Below, in pieces: positions 1 through 8,026 of a stretch of DNA of 64,000 nt. The stretch comes from CBDCGS01 sp965216915. Its GTDB lineage: Bacteria > Pseudomonadota > Alphaproteobacteria > UBA828. The translations under genes and the position numbers were made by a program. Location of the stretch: assembly GCA_965216915.1 (NCBI GenBank), contig CBDCGS010000010.1, forward strand, positions 744,001-808,000, in the 5' to 3' direction. Within the stretch, counting starts at the first letter, position 1. Every line of letters begins with the position of its first letter. The notes under the pieces were generated by a model. The model worked only from the letters and a program-made list of their open reading frames with translations. It searched no databases and was not told where the DNA came from.

Positions 1-1
1 C

Positions 2-373
2 GTCACCGACAATTCCGTGACCGCGATTCGCGATATCTCGGAAACGATCCGACAGGTCGCCGACATTGCCACCGCGATCGCCGCGGCGGTTCAGCAGCAA
101 GAATCGGCGACCCAGGAGATCGCGCGCAACGTTCAGGAGGCCGCGGTCGGTACCAAGCAGGTCTCCAACGACATCGGTCAGGTCCTCTCCGTCTCCGAGG
201 AATCGTCGCACTTCGCCGGGGAGGTTCGGTCGACCGCCGGCGACGTTGCGCAGAGCATCACCTCGCTGCAAGCCAGCATGACGCGAATCCTCGAGGAAGC
301 GATGGCCAACAACAGCGATCAGGCCGCCGGTTCTGACGGTGCACCCCCGCGCGAAATCGCCGCGAATGGGTAA
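2..373 (+). CDS. Methyl-accepting chemotaxis protein, C-terminal fragment
   Basis: The reading frame is open from the window edge and ends at 373, so this is only the 3' end of a longer gene. The roughly 123 visible residues form a long heptad-rich helix (IAAAVQQQESATQEIARNV, then TKQVSNDIGQVLSVSEESS) typical of the cytoplasmic signalling hairpin of chemoreceptors. In the family this antiparallel coiled coil couples to CheW and CheA and carries methylated Glu/Gln sites. The last 25 residues are low-complexity and end in EIAANG, with no recognisable CheR-docking pentapeptide. The sensor domain and membrane segments lie outside the window, so the ligand is unknown. Confidence 0.85.
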   Translation, partial: VTDNSVTAIRDISETIRQVADIATAIAAAVQQQESATQEIARNVQEAAVGTKQVSNDIGQVLSVSEESSHFAGEVRSTAGDVAQSITSLQASMTRILEEAMANNSDQAAGSDGAPPREIAANG

Positions 374-607
374 GCGCGGCGACGTCCCGTGTCGGGCGAC
401 CCGGCTGGGACGCAGTTAAGGGTTTATTGAACGATCGCGGAAGACGCTGCGCTCTTTGGATTGTCGCGCACGCGGCGATGCGCGCCTCGCGCTTGCGCGG
501 ACTCGAAGCGCCGTGGCCAACTGGGCCGGGTGAACGAGAGTCGCCTCGTTGGCAACGCCAACGCCGGCCTGATGACGTTGGCGCGCGAATCTTTGTGAGG
601 AGGGGCC

Positions 608-1567
608 ATGTCCGCCGGGACTATCTTCGTCATCGTGATCGCCGTGCTCGCGGTGGTCATCGTGTTCGCTGCGGTCAAATCGGTGCCGCAGGGCATGGAG
701 TACACGGTCGAACGCTTCGGCCGCTTCACCCGGCTGCTGACGCCGGGCTTCCACACGATCTTTCCGGTGGTCGACCGCATCGGCGCCAAGCTCAACATGA
801 TGGAGACCGTGCTGGACGTGCCGCAGCAGGAGGTGATCACGCGCGACAACGCCATGGTCACGGCCAACGGCGTCGTGTTCTACCAGGTTGTGGACGCCGC
901 TAAGGCGGCCTATGAGGTGAACAATCTCGAGCGCGCGATCCTCAACCTCGCGATGACCAATCTGCGGACGGTGATGGGCTCCATGGATCTCGATTCCGTT
1001 CTCTCCGAGCGCGATGCCATCAATTCCCGCTTGCTCTCGGTGATCGACGATGCGACGACGCCCTGGGGCGTCAAGGTGACGCGCGTCGAGATCAAGGACA
1101 TCGAGCCGCCGCGCGATCTCGTCGATGCGATGGCCCGCCAGATGAAAGCCGAGCGTGAAAAGCGGGCCAACATCCTCGATGCCGAAGGTTTGCGCCAGTC
1201 TGAAATTCTGCGTGCCGAGGGCGAGAAGCAATCCGCGATCCTCCAGGCGGAGGGGCGCCGCGAGGCGGCGTTCCGCGATGCCGAGGCGCGTGAGCGCGAG
1301 GCCGAGGCCGAGGCCCGCGCGACACAGATGGTGTCGGAGGCGATCGGCGCCGGCGATATCCAGGCGATCAACTACTTCGTGGCACAGAAATATGTCGATG
1401 CCCTCGGTCAATTCGCCAATGCGCCCAACCAGAAGGTTCTGTTCATGCCGCTCGAGGCGTCGAACGTGATTGCGGCGATCGGCGGCATCACCGATATCGC
1501 ACGCGAGGCACTCGGCAAGAACGGCACGGGGACGGGGCGGGGAGCGATCCCGCGGACCGATGGCTGA
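608..1567 (+). CDS. SPFH/band 7 membrane protein (QmcA/paraslipin-like)
   Basis: A 319-residue SPFH protein. An N-terminal membrane segment (about residues 4-22, TIFVIVIAVLAVVIVFAAV) is followed by the band 7 domain (VERFGRFTRLLTPGFH; TRDNAMVTANGVVFYQV) to about residue 180. Then comes a long Glu/Ala/Arg-rich coiled coil (AEGEKQSAILQAEGRREAA) and a C-terminal oligomerisation segment. Family members build ring-like cages or microdomains in the inner membrane and regulate membrane proteases. A strong Shine-Dalgarno sequence (GAGGAGG) precedes the ATG. The stop overlaps the start of the NfeD gene, and a rhomboid protease follows. An SPFH-NfeD pair is the usual arrangement, so the class call is secure; the exact cellular role is not. 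Confidence 0.93.
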   Translation: MSAGTIFVIVIAVLAVVIVFAAVKSVPQGMEYTVERFGRFTRLLTPGFHTIFPVVDRIGAKLNMMETVLDVPQQEVITRDNAMVTANGVVFYQVVDAAKAAYEVNNLERAILNLAMTNLRTVMGSMDLDSVLSERDAINSRLLSVIDDATTPWGVKVTRVEIKDIEPPRDLVDAMARQMKAEREKRANILDAEGLRQSEILRAEGEKQSAILQAEGRREAAFRDAEAREREAEAEARATQMVSEAIGAGDIQAINYFVAQKYVDALGQFANAPNQKVLFMPLEASNVIAAIGGITDIAREALGKNGTGTGRGAIPRTDG

Positions 1568-2009
1568 GTTTTTCAGCGAGGTCGCCTTTTGGCATTGGCT
1601 GGCGCTCGGCGGGATTCTGATCACCATCGAGATTCTCGCGCCGAGCACGTTGCTGCTCTGGCCGGGCCTCGGCTGCATCGTCGTCGGCCTGGTGCTGCTC
1701 GGCTTTCCGGAGATCGGCTGGCAGATCCAAATCGCGCTCTTCGCTGTGATGTCGGTGGCGTCGGTCTTGGCGTGGCGCAGCTACATGCGGCTGCGCCCGG
1801 TCGCGCCGGAGCCCCGCAGGCTGAACCAGCGCGCGCGGCAATATGTCGGCCGGCACTTCACGCTCGACGAGCCGATCACCCAAGGCGTCGGCAAGTTGCG
1901 GATCGACGACACGATGTGGCGCGTGCGGGGCAATGATCTCGACGCGGGCACCGAGGTCGAGATCGTGGACACGGACGGCGTCGTGTTGGTGGTGGAGCGC
2001 CGCGCCTAG
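1560..2009 (+). CDS. NfeD family protein, short form
   Basis: A 149-residue membrane protein partner of the SPFH protein. The first 75 residues hold two to three membrane helices (FWHWLALGGILITIEILAPS; LGCIVVGLVLLGFPEIGW). The C-terminal half is an OB-fold soluble domain (RQYVGRHFTLDEPITQGVG ... MWRVRGNDLDAGTEVEI). The ATG at 1560 overlaps the SPFH stop by eight bases, implying translational coupling. An upstream in-frame start at 1470 lies wholly inside the SPFH gene and was not used. In this family the OB domain contacts the SPFH partner. This is the short version without the ClpP-class protease domain found in long NfeD proteins. Confidence 0.92.
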   Translation: MAEFFSEVAFWHWLALGGILITIEILAPSTLLLWPGLGCIVVGLVLLGFPEIGWQIQIALFAVMSVASVLAWRSYMRLRPVAPEPRRLNQRARQYVGRHFTLDEPITQGVGKLRIDDTMWRVRGNDLDAGTEVEIVDTDGVVLVVERRA

Positions 2010-2018
2010 GTTGATCGG

Positions 2019-3185
2019 ATGATCCCCCTCGGCCCTCGGAGCGATCTTCGCGGCGTCGGCGGCATGACGGTCGGCCTGATCGTCGCCAACCTCGCCGTCT
2101 TCCTCATTCAGGTGAGCTTGCCGCCTGAGCAGCTCGAGGCGTTCGTGCTGCACGCGGCGCTTGCGCCCGCGCGCTACACCGACCCCGTGTTCGCGGCGAC
2201 GAACGGCCTCGATCCGACCAATCCCTTGCCCTTCATCACCCACGCCTTCATGCATGTCGGCTGGCCGCATTTGCTGGTCAACATGTGGACGCTCTGGATC
2301 TTTGGGCGCCCACTTGAGGCCCGGCTCGGCGTCGCGCGCTTGTGCCTGCTCTATCTCTTGTGCGGTTTCGCCGGAGGCGGCGTGCACCTGGCGTCGGACC
2401 CGTTTTCGCCGATTCCGGCGCTCGGTGCCTCTGGCGCGGTGGCGGGCCTCATCGGCGCCTACACGCTGCTGCGGCCGACCGCGCGCATGGTCGTCGTCAT
2501 GCCGATCGGCTTCATCCCGATCCCGCTCACCGTGCCGCTCGTCCTCTATTCGGCGCTCTGGTTCCTGTTCCAGCTTTTCCCCGGCTTGGCTGCGCTCTTC
2601 GCGCCGGAGCCGGCCTCGGGCATCGCCTGGTGGGCGCATATCGGCGGCTTCGTCGCCGGCCTCCTCCTGGTGAAGGGGCTCGGCGAGGTGCGCGTGGACG
2701 ATCGTGTGATCGGGCCGGAGCGACCGGATATTCTCGCGGTCGGCCCTGAACGGCGCGGCTTGATCAGCTCCGCCGACGGTGACCGCCTCGTCGCGCAGCA
2801 TGGCCCGGCTGAGACGGCCGTCGAGGCGACTGCGCCGGCGCCTCGCCCGTCGCCCGGGCGGGTGGCCCAGCGCGAGCCGCGAACCGAGCGCAAGCCGCCA
2901 CGCCGGCGCTCGGAGCCGCCACGGACCGGCCCGGCGCGCGGCCGCGAGGCGCCTACGACACCGGGGCCTTGGGGCACGCGCCCGCGCGTGGCCGCGGCGA
3001 GCGTCGGTGGCGCCGCGGCACATGAGATCAGCCAAGCGGCGCAGCTCGTGATCGAGGCGCTCAAGCTCCGCGGACAGGGGCCCGCGGCGCCGACCACCAT
3101 CCCGAACTCTGGTCCATCGCGCCGCACCGCCCACATGCCAGAGCGGCGGACGCGTTTTGGCCCCTGGGGCCACCGGCGGGAGTGA
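2019..3185 (+). CDS. Rhomboid family intramembrane serine protease with basic C-terminal tail
   Basis: A 388-residue protein with six predicted membrane helices in residues 15-222. The catalytic Ser138 sits in ALGASGAVAG and the partner His207 in WWAHIGGFVAGLL, the serine/histidine dyad of rhomboids. HAFMHVGWPHLLVNMW matches the conserved helix 2 His/Asn region. After residue about 225 a 160-residue cytosolic-looking tail follows, rich in Arg, Pro and Gly, with GPWGTRPR and FGPWGHRRE as related short motifs near residue 325 and at the C-terminus. The gene starts 9 bases after the NfeD stop, in the same operon. The reaction is cleavage of membrane-spanning substrates inside the bilayer; substrates are unknown. 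The tail is longer than in minimal bacterial rhomboids. Confidence 0.92.
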   Translation: MIPLGPRSDLRGVGGMTVGLIVANLAVFLIQVSLPPEQLEAFVLHAALAPARYTDPVFAATNGLDPTNPLPFITHAFMHVGWPHLLVNMWTLWIFGRPLEARLGVARLCLLYLLCGFAGGGVHLASDPFSPIPALGASGAVAGLIGAYTLLRPTARMVVVMPIGFIPIPLTVPLVLYSALWFLFQLFPGLAALFAPEPASGIAWWAHIGGFVAGLLLVKGLGEVRVDDRVIGPERPDILAVGPERRGLISSADGDRLVAQHGPAETAVEATAPAPRPSPGRVAQREPRTERKPPRRRSEPPRTGPARGREAPTTPGPWGTRPRVAAASVGGAAAHEISQAAQLVIEALKLRGQGPAAPTTIPNSGPSRRTAHMPERRTRFGPWGHRRE

Positions 3186-3232
3186 GAGCCAGCACCGTTC
3201 CGCGCCACGCCGTTCGGCCTTAGAATGGCGCC

Positions 3233-3925
3233 ATGCACGATGTCAGCATCCGACCCGAGATCATCGAGCGCGTCATGGCGCGGCGCGGACGGCTGCACCT
3301 GTTCGAGAACCTCGTGCCGGCGCGCACGGCGGCCGTCTACATCGACATGCAGAACACTTTTCTGCGCGAGGGAGCGCCGGTCGAGGTGCCCATGGCACGC
3401 GCGATCGTGCCCGCCATCAACGCGCTGAACGCCAAGCTGCGCGCGCTCGGCGTGCACGTGGTCTGGATCGCGCACGCCAATCAGAGCAGCGAAGGCCAGA
3501 GCGATTGGGCGGGGTTTTTCGACCACTTCGTTTCGGATGACGTGCGGGCACGCACCATCGCGGGCCTCGCGCCGGGCGCAGACGGCCAGCAGCTGTGGCC
3601 GGCGCTCACGGTCGACGAGAGCGACATCAAGCTCTTCAAAAACCGCTACAGCGCGCTCATCGCGGGCTCGTCCACGCTCGAACGCATGGCGCGCAGCCGC
3701 GGCATCGACACGCTGTTGATCGGTGGCACCAAGACCGACGTCTGCTGCGAATCAACCGCACGCGACGCCATGATGCTCGATTTCAAGACGATCATGGTCT
3801 CGGATTGCTGCGCCGCGCTCTCCGACGATGAGCACCGCGCCGCGCTCGAGACGATCATTCAGCAGTTCGGCGACGTCATGACCGGCGATGAGGTCGTGGC
3901 GGCGTTGGAGCGAGGGCGGCAATAG
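3233..3925 (+). CDS. Cysteine hydrolase, isochorismatase-like family (first of a tandem pair)
   Basis: A 230-residue alpha/beta hydrolase of the isochorismatase/nicotinamidase superfamily. The expected triad is visible: Asp39 (VYIDMQNTF), Lys136 (LFKNRYSAL) and Cys171 (GGTKTDVCCESTARDA). The family includes N-carbamoylsarcosine amidase, ureidoacrylate amidohydrolase (RutB) and biuret hydrolase, which split amide or ureido bonds through a cysteine thioester. The DVCCEST signature is closest in look to the RutB/carbamoyl-amidase side, but the substrate cannot be assigned. It lies 20 bases upstream of a second gene of the same family, probably co-transcribed. The DUF-like preface before residue 30 shows no signal peptide, so it should be cytosolic. 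Confidence 0.88.
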   Translation: MHDVSIRPEIIERVMARRGRLHLFENLVPARTAAVYIDMQNTFLREGAPVEVPMARAIVPAINALNAKLRALGVHVVWIAHANQSSEGQSDWAGFFDHFVSDDVRARTIAGLAPGADGQQLWPALTVDESDIKLFKNRYSALIAGSSTLERMARSRGIDTLLIGGTKTDVCCESTARDAMMLDFKTIMVSDCCAALSDDEHRAALETIIQQFGDVMTGDEVVAALERGRQ

Positions 3926-3945
3926 GGGGAGACGGGGAGGCTCGA

Positions 3946-4587
3946 ATGACACAGGCTCGCTATGAGGTGGCGCCGACGCGGATGGCGCTGGTCAATGTCG
4001 ACATGCAGGTGGCCTTCGTCGAGGGCACGCCGCTCTCGGCGCCCGATGGTGTGGCGCTGCTCGAGCCGGTCAACCGGCTCGCAGCGGCGTGCCGGGAGGC
4101 CGGGATCATGGTGATCCACACGCGCCACGTGACCCGACCCGACGGCAGCAACCTCGGCACCATGGGCGAGCTGATCGAGCCCGTGCGGGCGGGCTACATC
4201 ATGGAGGGCTCCGACACTGCGGCGCTTCACGGAGGCTTGGTGGTGGAGCCCAGCGATATCATTCTCAACAAGCCGCGCTATGGCGCCTTCACCGGCACCG
4301 ACCTCGACAACCTGCTGCGCGCGAACGGCATCGACACCATCATCGTCTCGGGCATCTGCACCAACATCTGCTGCGAGACGACGGCGCGCGAGGCGGGCAT
4401 GCGCGACTACCACGTGTTCTTCATGGAGGATGGCACCGAGACGTTTCCGGCCGGCGGCCTCACCGTGGAGGAGATCAAGCGGGCGGTGCATACGACCGTC
4501 GGCCTCGCCTTCGCCAACGTCATCCCGGTGGATGAGATGATCGCGCGCATCCGCGCCGCCTCCGGCGTGGCCACGGCGGCGGAGTAG
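3946..4587 (+). CDS. Cysteine hydrolase, isochorismatase-like family (second of a tandem pair)
   Basis: A 213-residue relative of the preceding gene with its own complete triad: Asp19 (LVNVDMQVAFVEGTPL), Lys109 (ILNKPRYGAF) and Cys142 (SGICTNICCETTAREA). The two copies share the domain plan but differ clearly outside the motifs, so this is an old duplication or a pairing of distinct enzymes rather than a recent repeat. A Shine-Dalgarno-like GGGGAGACGGGGAGG lies just upstream of the ATG. The likely reaction is hydrolysis of an amide, ureido or related bond in the cytosol. Two such hydrolases together could act on successive or related substrates. Neither substrate can be read from sequence. 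Confidence 0.88.
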   Translation: MTQARYEVAPTRMALVNVDMQVAFVEGTPLSAPDGVALLEPVNRLAAACREAGIMVIHTRHVTRPDGSNLGTMGELIEPVRAGYIMEGSDTAALHGGLVVEPSDIILNKPRYGAFTGTDLDNLLRANGIDTIIVSGICTNICCETTAREAGMRDYHVFFMEDGTETFPAGGLTVEEIKRAVHTTVGLAFANVIPVDEMIARIRAASGVATAAE

Positions 4588-4718
4588 GTAGGCGAACGGC
4601 TGAGCAGTGCGCACCATCGTCGCACGGACCTCTGCGCGTTCCAGCTAACCCTGCCGTCGCGCTTTTCGTATCGGTAGAGCCCGGGTAGGCTCGTGTCCGG
4701 CAACATGGGACGCCCAGG

Positions 4719-5528
4719 ATGTCATCGATCCACGCCAAGTTTGTCGGCTCGATTCCGGAGACCTACGAATCCAAGCTCGGCCCACTGCTGTTCGATTTCT
4801 ACGCCGAAGATCTGGCCAATCGGCTGACGATTGGGACCAGCGGCCGTGTGCTCGAGACCGCATGCGGCACGGGTATTTCGACGGAATATCTGCGGCGTGC
4901 GCTGGCGCCGGGCATCGAGATCGTGGCGACCGACCTCAACGAACCGATGTTGGAGATCGCCCGCGCGAAGCGTGGCGACCTCCCCAATGTGACATTCGAG
5001 GAGGCCGACGCGCTCGCCCTGCCTTATGACGACGCATCCTTCGACGGCGTGGTCTGTCAATTTGGCGTGATGTTCTTTCCCGACAAGGACGCAGGCATGC
5101 GAGAGGCGGCGCGCGTCCTCAAGCCCGGCGGCAAGTTTCTGTTCAACGTGTGGGGCTCGCTCGACGCCAATCCGGTGGCGCGTGTGTCATACGAGACGGT
5201 CAAGGGCTTTTTCGAGGATGACCCGCCGACCTTCCTGACCGTGCCGTTCGGCAGTTATGACAGCCGACCTTGGAAGTCCGCCCTGCAAGCGGCCGGCTTC
5301 AGCGACCTGACCATCGATGTCGTGCGCACCGTTCGCGAGCGCCCATCGGCGCGCGAGGTCGCCGAGGGTTTCGTCGGCGGCAACCCGACGATCATCGAGA
5401 TCGAAGAGCGGGCGACCGCCTCCTCGAAGGAGGTGATCGATGCGGTTGCCGCCGCGATCGCTGCCGAATTCGGCGACAATCCGATGCGCACGCCGCTGGA
5501 GGCGACCGTCTATGCGGGTGTGAAGTAG
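4719..5528 (+). CDS. Class I SAM-dependent methyltransferase
   Basis: A 269-residue protein of the UbiE/methyltransferase-11 type. Motif I is RVLETACGTGISTEYL (residues about 46-61), the acidic ribose-binding residue follows in VATDLNEPMLEIARAK, motif II is FEEADALALPYDDASFDGVV, and a post-motif III segment reads EAARVLKPGGKFLFNVWG. It transfers a methyl group from S-adenosylmethionine to a substrate that cannot be named. Upstream lies 131 bases of spacer with a small GAGCC/GGCTC inverted repeat at 4677-4692. Downstream the gene converges, with a 14-base gap, on a minus-strand SnoaL-like gene. No partner gene hints at a pathway. Confidence 0.87.
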   Translation: MSSIHAKFVGSIPETYESKLGPLLFDFYAEDLANRLTIGTSGRVLETACGTGISTEYLRRALAPGIEIVATDLNEPMLEIARAKRGDLPNVTFEEADALALPYDDASFDGVVCQFGVMFFPDKDAGMREAARVLKPGGKFLFNVWGSLDANPVARVSYETVKGFFEDDPPTFLTVPFGSYDSRPWKSALQAAGFSDLTIDVVRTVRERPSAREVAEGFVGGNPTIIEIEERATASSKEVIDAVAAAIAAEFGDNPMRTPLEATVYAGVK

Positions 5529-5542
5529 AGCACCCTCGGCCG

Positions 5543-5959
5543 TTAGGGGCGCGCGCCGGTGTCGTCCCAGGCCCAGGCGATTTGCTCGGTGTCCTCGAAG
5601 GGCTGCCAGTGATGGATCTTGCCCTCCCGCACGCGGAAGTACCACGCGGTCTCCTGGTGGAGCAGGCGGCCCGTGGTCTTGGCCGCCGAGGTCTCGTCGA
5701 TGATGACGCAGATATGCTCGCCCTCGCCGAACATCAGCCGCACCGTATGGTCGCGAATCTCGAGCAGCTCGCCGATCGCGCGGAAGCACTGCGCGATGGG
5801 CTGCGTGCCGGGCCAGCGTCCGGCCCAGCCGATCTTAAATGAGCCGGGCAGGACGGCGACGGCCTCCTCATCGAACAGGGCGAGCATGGTCTCGCCGTCG
5901 CCGGCCTTGATCGCGTCCAGGAACCGCTGAACCACGCGTTTCGGCTGGTCATCCGCCAT
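5543..5959 (-). CDS. SnoaL-like/NTF2-fold protein
   Basis: A 138-residue cone-shaped alpha+beta barrel protein. It begins MADDQPKRVVQRFLDAIKAG and shows the usual NTF2-like pattern: an N-terminal helix, FDEEAVAVLPGSF, a middle helix (CFRAIGELLEIRDHT) and a sheet ending in WYFRVREGKIHHWQPFED. I chose the ATG at 5959 because GGAGGG sits immediately upstream at normal spacing; a longer in-frame reading to 6400 would run over the sthA gene. Members act as isomerases, cyclases, dehydratases or simple ligand binders, so the function is open. It is divergent from sthA and convergent with the methyltransferase. Confidence 0.8.
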   Translation of the reverse strand: MADDQPKRVVQRFLDAIKAGDGETMLALFDEEAVAVLPGSFKIGWAGRWPGTQPIAQCFRAIGELLEIRDHTVRLMFGEGEHICVIIDETSAAKTTGRLLHQETAWYFRVREGKIHHWQPFEDTEQIAWAWDDTGARP

Positions 5960-6021
5960 CGTCACCCTCCTCCGTCGCGCCTGCCGGCGCCCTGCCGGGC
6001 GATTCTCGGCGATCCGGCCAG

Positions 6022-6033
6022 GCTTGCGCAAGC
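6022..6033. promoter_or_regulatory. Perfect 12-base palindrome upstream of sthA
   Basis: GCTTGCGCAAGC is a perfect inverted repeat in the 139-base divergent spacer between the SnoaL-like gene and sthA. It could be an operator for either gene. No convincing -35/-10 pair was found around it, and short GC palindromes occur by chance in such DNA, so this is a weak candidate. Confidence 0.25.
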
Positions 6034-6098
6034 GCCGGTCACCGAGCCTTAACCAAAATAGGCGATATAGGTGTCCGATCTTCAAAAAGGCCTGTGTG

Positions 6099-7502
6099 AT
6101 GAACGGACCCAGCGATTTTGATCTCGTCTGCATCGGAAGCGGCCCGGCCGGCCAGCGCGCGGCCGTGCAGGCGGCGAAATTGCGCAAACGGGTGGCCGTG
6201 GTCGAGGGCTCCATGGATGTCGGCGGCGTATGCCTGCACACCGGCACGATTCCGTCGAAGACCTTCCGAGAGGCCGTGCTTTCGTTCTCGAAGCTTCGCA
6301 ACGGGCTCACCAATGGCGCCTCCCATCTGCTTGACGAGCGGGCGACGGCCGACAAGCTGCTCGCGCGGGTCAGCTCGATCGTGCACACAGAGAGCCGCAT
6401 CCAACGCGATCAGCTTCGGCGCAACGGCATCGACGTGATTCCGGGCGTCGCGTCCTTCACCAGTCCCAACTCGATCGTCGTGCAGTCCAACGGCAATGGG
6501 CAGCGCGAGGTCACCGCTGACAACATTCTCGTCGCGGTCGGCACACGGCCCTGTCCGAGCCGCGACCTTTCCGTTGATCTGCCGTGCGTGATCACGAGCG
6601 ACGACATCCTCAAGCTGCGCGAGCTGCCGCGCAATGTCGTGGTGATCGGTTGCGGCGTGATCGGCATCGAATACGCGTCGATGTTCATGAATCTCGGCAT
6701 TCGGGTGACGATGGTGGATGCGCGCCGGCGTCCGCTCGAATTCGTCGATGCCGAGATCGTCGACGAGCTGATCCATCAGCTACGCAAGCACATGGTGACC
6801 TTTCGCCTCGGCGAGGCCGTGAAACGCATCGAGCACCGCGATGGACCGCCGGACCAGGCGGTGATCCACCTCGAATCCGGTAAGCGGCTGGTCGGCGACC
6901 TGGTGCTGGCGTGCACCGGACGGATCGGCGCCTCCGACGTCCTCAACCTCCAAAATGCGGGTCTAACGGCGGATGATCGCGGGCGCATCAAGGTCGACGC
7001 GGAATTCCGCTCCGACGTGCCCCACATCTTCGCCGCGGGTGACATCATCGGATATCCCTGCCTCGCCGCGACCTCGTCGGAGCAGGGGCGGCTTGCCGCC
7101 TGCCACGCGTTTGGCGCATCCGCGGGGCCCATGCCCTCGCACTTCCCGATCGGCATCTACGCCATCCCGGAGATCTCGATGGTCGGCGAGCCGGAGCATG
7201 TGCTGACCGAACGCGGCATCCCCTACGAGACCGGCGTCGCGTGGTATCGCGAGATCGCACGCGGACAGATCCTCGGTGACGATTCCGGCATGCTGAAGCT
7301 GATTTTTCACGCGGAGACCCGTGCGCTGCTTGGCGTCCACGCGATCGGCACCGGCGCCACCGAGCTTGTGCACATCGGCCAGGCGGTGTTTGCGCTGAAT
7401 GGTGGCCTCGATTACTTCCTCGAGACCGTCTTCAACTACCCGACGCTCGCCGAGTGCTACAAGGTCGCCGCGCTCGACGCTCACAACAAGCTCGCGCTGT
7501 AG
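6099..7502 (+). CDS. sthA: Soluble pyridine nucleotide transhydrogenase
   Basis: A 467-residue FAD flavoprotein that exchanges hydride between NADPH and NAD+. FAD binding: CIGSGPAGQRAAVQAAK at the N-terminus and HIFAAGDIIGYPCLA near residue 310. NAD(P) binding: VVIGCGVIGIEYASMF. The disulphide oxidoreductase position reads CLHTGTIPSKTF, so the second redox cysteine of lipoamide dehydrogenases is replaced by threonine, which is the SthA signature. Length and the C-terminal FNYPTLAECYKVAAL agree with E. coli SthA (about 466 residues). The ATG at 6099 has AAAAAGG upstream; the in-frame start at 6024 has no ribosome site and adds a non-homologous stretch. It balances reducing equivalents in the cytosol. 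A CBS-domain gene follows 37 bases on. Confidence 0.93.
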   Translation: MNGPSDFDLVCIGSGPAGQRAAVQAAKLRKRVAVVEGSMDVGGVCLHTGTIPSKTFREAVLSFSKLRNGLTNGASHLLDERATADKLLARVSSIVHTESRIQRDQLRRNGIDVIPGVASFTSPNSIVVQSNGNGQREVTADNILVAVGTRPCPSRDLSVDLPCVITSDDILKLRELPRNVVVIGCGVIGIEYASMFMNLGIRVTMVDARRRPLEFVDAEIVDELIHQLRKHMVTFRLGEAVKRIEHRDGPPDQAVIHLESGKRLVGDLVLACTGRIGASDVLNLQNAGLTADDRGRIKVDAEFRSDVPHIFAAGDIIGYPCLAATSSEQGRLAACHAFGASAGPMPSHFPIGIYAIPEISMVGEPEHVLTERGIPYETGVAWYREIARGQILGDDSGMLKLIFHAETRALLGVHAIGTGATELVHIGQAVFALNGGLDYFLETVFNYPTLAECYKVAALDAHNKLAL

Positions 7503-7539
7503 TTGAGGGCGTTGCCTATATCCATCACCGGAGCCCCCC

Positions 7540-8013
7540 ATGAACATCAAGCGCATACTCGATCAAAAAGGCCGCGGGTTGATCACGTGCACACCCGACG
7601 CGACGGTCGCCGAAGTCGCGAACTTGCTGTCGACAAAGCGGATCGGCGCGATCGTGATCCTGGCGAGCAATCACACGATCGCGGGGATCTTCTCCGAGCG
7701 GGACCTTGCGAGGGTCGTGGCGGAGGAGGGCGCCAACGCCCTCGGCGAGCCGGTAGGCCGGTTCATGAGCTCCGAGGTGGTCACGGCCGGCCAGGACGCG
7801 ACCGTCGGCGATGTGATGGCGTTGATGATGTCGAACAAGATACGTCATCTCCCGATCGTCGATGCCGAGGGCGCGGTGCCCGTGGGCATCGTGAGCATTG
7901 GCGATATCGTCGCGGCGAACCTGGCGATGGCGGAGTGGAACCGCCAACTTCTTTCCGCCTCGTCCGAGCCGGCACCTCACGAAGCGAACGTGGCGGTCCG
8001 CGCGAGCGCCTAA
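7540..8013 (+). CDS. Tandem CBS-domain protein
   Basis: A 157-residue protein made almost entirely of two CBS motifs, about residues 8-62 (LITCTPDATVAEVANLLSTK ... IAGIFSERDLARVV) and 76-130 (VVTAGQDATVGDVMALMMSN ... PVGIVSIGDIVAANL). A CBS pair forms a Bateman module that usually binds adenine nucleotides (AMP, ATP, NAD) and senses energy state. It stands alone without an effector domain. It starts 37 bases after sthA on the same strand and is probably co-transcribed, which would fit a link between nucleotide or redox sensing and transhydrogenase; that link is inference. A GGAG is present before the ATG. Ligand unknown. Confidence 0.9.
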   Translation: MNIKRILDQKGRGLITCTPDATVAEVANLLSTKRIGAIVILASNHTIAGIFSERDLARVVAEEGANALGEPVGRFMSSEVVTAGQDATVGDVMALMMSNKIRHLPIVDAEGAVPVGIVSIGDIVAANLAMAEWNRQLLSASSEPAPHEANVAVRASA

Positions 8014-8026
8014 CCGGCGCCACCCA

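Noticed and set aside
374..607. Possible small gene in the spacer before the SPFH gene
   Set aside because: Only frames running into the SPFH gene in the wrong register were found. Nothing except the SPFH ribosome site is supported.
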